This document shows positions 61,901 through 64,000 of a stretch of DNA of 64,000 bases, in pieces. The translations under genes and the position numbers were made by a program. The notes below the pieces were generated by a model. That model was not told the DNA's origin, did no database searches, and saw only the letters and a program-made list of their open reading frames with translations. Each line of letters starts with the position of its first letter. The stretch's first letter is position 1. Source of the stretch: CAWJFJ01 sp963800065 (GTDB lineage Bacteria; Actinomycetota; Acidimicrobiia; Acidimicrobiales; UBA8190); assembly GCA_963800065.1 (NCBI GenBank), contig CAWCZO010000010.1, positions 1 through 64,000 on the forward strand, in the 5' to 3' direction.

Positions 61901-62177
61901 CGTGACGACGGACGTCCTCGACAAGGTGGGGGCGACCATCGGGAGCATGGTGGCCGGGATCGAGGCCGGAGTCTTCCCCCACTACCCCACGGCCTCCAGC
62001 ACCACGCCCTTCATCGTGTGCCCGTCCTGTGATCCCGACGGCCTGGGCGTGACCGACCTCCGCCGTGCCTTCGAGGCCAAGTCGTCCGACCCGGCCATGG
62101 CCGTCTTCGTGGACCTGGCCGAGCCGCTCCAGGACACGCCCCTCGATGTCGAGACGGAGCAGCCCGGCCGGATCTGA
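58965..62177 (+). CDS. AddB/AdnA-like PD-(D/E)XK nuclease family protein
   Basis: 1070 residues from GTG 58965 (weak ribosome binding site). The first 700 residues have a helicase-like layout without a Walker A motif, as in AddB. The C-terminal nuclease domain is clear: WGSLVHEALELF near residue 785, FRGMADRVDVSDDGTIHVVD followed by YKTG (the D...DxK core) near residues 900-920, and QLAVYGQAARM (motif with Gln). An iron-sulphur-type Cys set is partial: AGCPFAYLL and IVCPSCDPDG give three Cys, the fourth is not evident. The family processes double-strand DNA ends with an AddA-like helicase; none is in the window. Confidence 0.8.
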   Translation: MGVQVRWVGYGRPAAEALSGTIGRTKGDDALSPVSVVVPSNYVGVGTRRMLASGELGPVCGRGVGVAAVSFLTVYRLAELLGSSPLAGAGRRPVSTPVIAAALRAALAERPGIFAEVAGHAATETALIAAYRELRDLSDETLDALARRSDRAADVVRLQRAARARLASAWYDEEDLIDAAVGVLRTDASAAGGLGAVVAYLPERLSRHGGLLLETVGQVGDLVVLAGTTGDQRADAEVELSVRRMAGDRGGDPPPDVDRMAVVGAGRTRIVTASDGDEEVRVAVRAVVDAARAGTPLDRIAILHASPEPYARLAHEQLAAAGIPLNGAAVMALTARVAGRTLLQLFELPESGFRREDVFAWLAGARLRRDGEAIPVTAWERLSRDAGVVGRRGDWDRRLAVLADDLDAEAARDEADPDAPEWRAGRSREKSVRARHLREFVLGLIDDLAGAAARPRPWGERVVWARRHLTDLFGGERSRASWPVAEQKAAERVERALDRLAGLDAVEESVSLDVFTRTIELELEADLGRVGRMGEGVLVGSISMGVGLDLDLVVVLGLAEGLFPSPTHDDSLLPDHEREAAGGELPLRSQSVERQHRQLLAALAGASRHVLCVPRGDLRRNIERVPSRWVLAIASALAGERWWSDELLTSDRPWLDHVASFDSGLRHMTFPASEQEHRLRLLMGQGSTRLSAPALASAGDATLDAGGGVVAARRGDCFTRFDGNLTGLAIPSPADQPTSATRLEAWAGCPFAYLLQSILRVEEVENPEDQLQISPRHWGSLVHEALELFIAEVLARPVAGQPSPAEPWSAADGQRLMAIGEEICARYEVHGLTGRAVFWKRDKKRILADLDRFLRADSEHRMAHGTRPVAAELSFGLPRSPLGTIAIPLPDGRSVQFRGMADRVDVSDDGTIHVVDYKTGGSRGYGDLSEDNPDAQGQRLQLAVYGQAARMLRAAPSAAVVAEYWFVSAKGKFERVGYPVTTDVLDKVGATIGSMVAGIEAGVFPHYPTASSTTPFIVCPSCDPDGLGVTDLRRAFEAKSSDPAMAVFVDLAEPLQDTPLDVETEQPGRI

Positions 62178-62200
62178 GGGGGTGCGACGGCACCGGTGAC

Positions 62201-62242
62201 GCGACGCGTCCCACGACGGACAGGGGTCGTGGGACGCGTCGC
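62201..62242 (+). terminator. 17-bp perfect hairpin
   Basis: GCGACGCGTCCCACGAC (62201-62217) pairs without mismatch with 62226-62242 around an eight-base loop, 24 bp past the nuclease stop codon. No T tract. Confidence 0.85.
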
Positions 62243-62436
62243 CGGTTCCGCCAATCCTGGGTCCGCAGCGCTTGGGGGCGACCGGCGGACCCGAGAAAGG
62301 TCGTGCCCGACGCACTCTGCCCGATGGCCGACCGTCTGTCAACTCGTATTGACATGGTGCCGGACGCACACCGCCGCCGGCCGTAGGGGCTAGCTTCGGA
62401 CGCGTTCGATCAGAGTCCGTCGTCGAGGGGTCCTCG

Positions 62437-62787
62437 TTGTCCACCAAAAAAGATCACCTGATAGGCCAGATAGAGGAACTGGTGGAGAGTGGTTCACGCC
62501 TGCGGGCCCAGCTCCAGGACTACGAAAGAGCAATGGTCAGAATTTCCAGACGCCTCGAAAAAGGTGAGCCGGCGCTCACGGCGGCCCGGGGCACCGGCAT
62601 CGCCACGCAACGCCGGCAACTGACCGAAGCCATCCAGGAGTTCGAGGCGGACCGCCATCACCTCCGCCTGGCCCTGTTCGCCCAGGGCAAGGAGGAGGGC
62701 GCATCCATGAGTGAGATCGGGCGGGTGCTCGGGATCTCACGACAACTGGCATCCCGCCTAGGACGCGAAGCGGCCGTTTCGGATTAG
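62437..62787 (+). CDS. Small protein with coiled coil and C-terminal helix-turn-helix
   Basis: 116 residues from TTG 62437. The first 85 residues are charged and heptad-like (LIGQIEELVESGSRLRAQLQ; QRRQLTEAIQEFEAD), probably a coiled coil. The last 25 form a helix-turn-helix (MSEIGRVLGISRQLASRLG) of the type seen in resolvases and sigma-factor-like proteins. Family not recognised. DNA binding as a coiled-coil dimer is a reasonable inference. There is no strong ribosome binding site; the gap to the next gene is 30 bp, so the two may share a message. Confidence 0.6.
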   Translation: MSTKKDHLIGQIEELVESGSRLRAQLQDYERAMVRISRRLEKGEPALTAARGTGIATQRRQLTEAIQEFEADRHHLRLALFAQGKEEGASMSEIGRVLGISRQLASRLGREAAVSD

Positions 62788-62817
62788 CCCGACCGCCACT
62801 GGGTAGGGTCTGGGCCC

Positions 62818-64000
62818 GTGAGGGGGCGTACCGCCGTCAGCGTCCTGGCCGGCGCCGTCCTGGCCTCGTCGCTCGTCGCCGGCCCGGGAGCCTGGGCATG
62901 GGGCGGGCCCACCCCCCACATCGCCTGGTCGCCGTGCCCCCACACGGCCGGATACCGCTGCGGAACGCTCCCGGTCCCGCTCGACTACGGGCATCCGTCG
63001 CGGGGTTCGCTCCGCCTGGCCGTGATCGAACATCCGGTGGCCCACAGCAGGGGCGTCGTCATCTTCAACCCCGGTGGTCCGGGGGAGAGCGGGGTGTCCA
63101 TCCTCCCGCTCCTGGTCATGTACGTCCCCGCCGCCGTCCGCCGCCATTTCACCCTGGTCGGTTTCGACGAGAGGGGTACGGGGTCGAGCGAGCCCCTGCT
63201 GTGCGGACCCTCGGTGGCGGCGGCCAGCAGTGCCGTCGCCGGCACCGAGGCCGCCACCCGCACCTTCGCCGACCTCGAGCGCTCCTGTCGCTCCTCTTAT
63301 CCGGCGCTGTTCCCGACCGTGACCACCACCACGTCGGCCCGGGACATGAATCAGCTGAGGGTGGCGCTCGGGGCCCGACGGATCAACTTCTACGGCCTCT
63401 CCTACGGGACGGTCCTCGGTTCCGTCTACCGCCAGCTGTTCCCGAGCCACGTCCGGTCGATGGTTCTCGACGGCGCCGTCGATGCCAACCTGAGCCTCAC
63501 CGCCGACGCCACCCTGGACGCGTCGGCCATCGAGACGGCCCTCCTCCACGATCTGGGCCTCTGCGCCGCCTCTCCCCGCTGCCCTCTGGGAGCCCATCCG
63601 GTCACCGTCTACGACGATCTGGCCCGGAAGTTGGCCCGGTCACCGCTCCCCGCACCCGGTGGTGGCGACGACCTCCCGGTCACCGAGGGCGATCTGACCA
63701 CCGCCTCCCTCCTCTATCTCTCGGTCCCGGGCCTCACCCCGGGTTACTTCCCCGCCCTGGCGTCGGCCGCCGCCGGTAACGGGGCCCCTCTGCGCTCGGT
63801 GGCGGTGACGTTGGAAACCGACCTGAACGGAAGATCACTGGTCGGCCCGCTGTGGGCCATCACCTGTAACGATGCCGTCGACCACCCGGGCGCCGGGGCC
63901 ACGGCCGCCCTGGCCCGCTCGCTGTCGGTGCGCCACCCCCTCGGGGGTGCCGAAGCGGTGGCCAACTACCTCATCGCCTGCCCCGGTTGGACCGGCTCGC
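62818..64000 (+). CDS. Secreted TAP-type alpha/beta hydrolase, cut by the right edge
   Basis: At least 394 residues, open from GTG 62818 to the last base. Signal peptide about 5-28 (AVSVLAGAVLASSLVAGPGA). Mature: CGTLPVPLDYGHPSRG, VIFNPGGPGESG (oxyanion turn), GFDERGTGSSEP, and the nucleophile elbow NFYGLSYGTVLG near residue 190. The late LWAITCNDAVDHP and CPGW are the Cys-rich cap typical of tripeptidyl aminopeptidases. These exported enzymes trim peptides or cleave esters. The Asp and His of the triad lie beyond the window. Confidence 0.88.
   Translation, partial: MRGRTAVSVLAGAVLASSLVAGPGAWAWGGPTPHIAWSPCPHTAGYRCGTLPVPLDYGHPSRGSLRLAVIEHPVAHSRGVVIFNPGGPGESGVSILPLLVMYVPAAVRRHFTLVGFDERGTGSSEPLLCGPSVAAASSAVAGTEAATRTFADLERSCRSSYPALFPTVTTTTSARDMNQLRVALGARRINFYGLSYGTVLGSVYRQLFPSHVRSMVLDGAVDANLSLTADATLDASAIETALLHDLGLCAASPRCPLGAHPVTVYDDLARKLARSPLPAPGGGDDLPVTEGDLTTASLLYLSVPGLTPGYFPALASAAAGNGAPLRSVAVTLETDLNGRSLVGPLWAITCNDAVDHPGAGATAALARSLSVRHPLGGAEAVANYLIACPGWTGS

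Noticed and set aside
1..64000. CRISPR arrays, tRNA and rRNA genes
   Set aside because: I looked for regularly spaced short repeats, cloverleaf-like ends with TTCGA-type loops and rRNA-like stretches, and saw none. A dedicated tRNA or Rfam search could still find something I missed.

Overview
The window is GC-rich (visibly about 65-70 percent G+C in most genes), uses GTG and TTG starts freely, and carries hallmark actinobacterial regulators: a BldD orthologue, a WhiB-type iron-sulphur protein and an AfsR/SARP-like BTAD regulator. With the fused Liv-type transporter and the many secreted beta-helix and propeller proteins, the best guess is an uncultured or soil Acidimicrobiia-like actinobacterium. 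That lineage call is inference; there is no rRNA or tRNA gene in the window to check it.

Layout. 1-9 kb: a secreted beta-helix/Ig/RCC1 protein cut by the left edge, a secreted kelch propeller and a 1205-residue SARP-cyclase-ATPase-TPR regulator, all on the minus strand. 9-20 kb: a secreted beta-helix protein, small genes, and a cyclic-di-GMP group: an HD-GYP phosphodiesterase, a GGDEF-EAL protein split by a one-base frameshift, and bldD with the c-di-GMP motif preserved. 20-31 kb: a gene-poor accessory stretch with a sedolisin carrying a fresh 243-bp internal duplication, NTF2-like proteins, small lipoproteins, a complete IS630 element inserted exactly at a stop codon, a WhiB protein, a methyltransferase and a frameshifted HicB antitoxin divergent from an AAA ATPase. 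31-38 kb: a patch of gene decay (arylsulfotransferase remnant, frameshifted small gene, P450 truncated and joined to an IPT/TIG fragment) between intact genes for a cyclic-nucleotide-binding protein behind a PHO-box-like repeat, a PhyH dioxygenase, an alpha/beta hydrolase and an enoyl-CoA hydratase.

38-58 kb is a co-oriented block of secreted depolymerases (GH30, subtilisin-like, six-hairpin glycosidase-like) followed directly by a branched-chain-amino-acid-type ABC transporter packed into three reading frames: a substrate-binding lipoprotein, an MFS permease fused to a LivF ATPase, and a LivH-LivM-LivG triple fusion. A large secreted repeat protein, a PilZ protein, a secreted agarase-like hydrolase and a propeller lipoprotein follow. 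58-64 kb holds an AddB/AdnA-like PD-(D/E)XK nuclease, a small coiled-coil/HTH protein and a secreted TAP-type alpha/beta hydrolase cut by the right edge.

How they could work together (inference): extracellular enzymes degrade polymers, and the fused Liv/MFS transporter may import products. c-di-GMP enzymes and receptors (HD-GYP, GGDEF-EAL, BldD, PilZ) plus WhiB suggest a developmental or surface-lifestyle switch. Five probable single-base frameshifts occur in the window, two of them in G5 runs, so assembly error and true decay must be separated before reading much into the broken genes.
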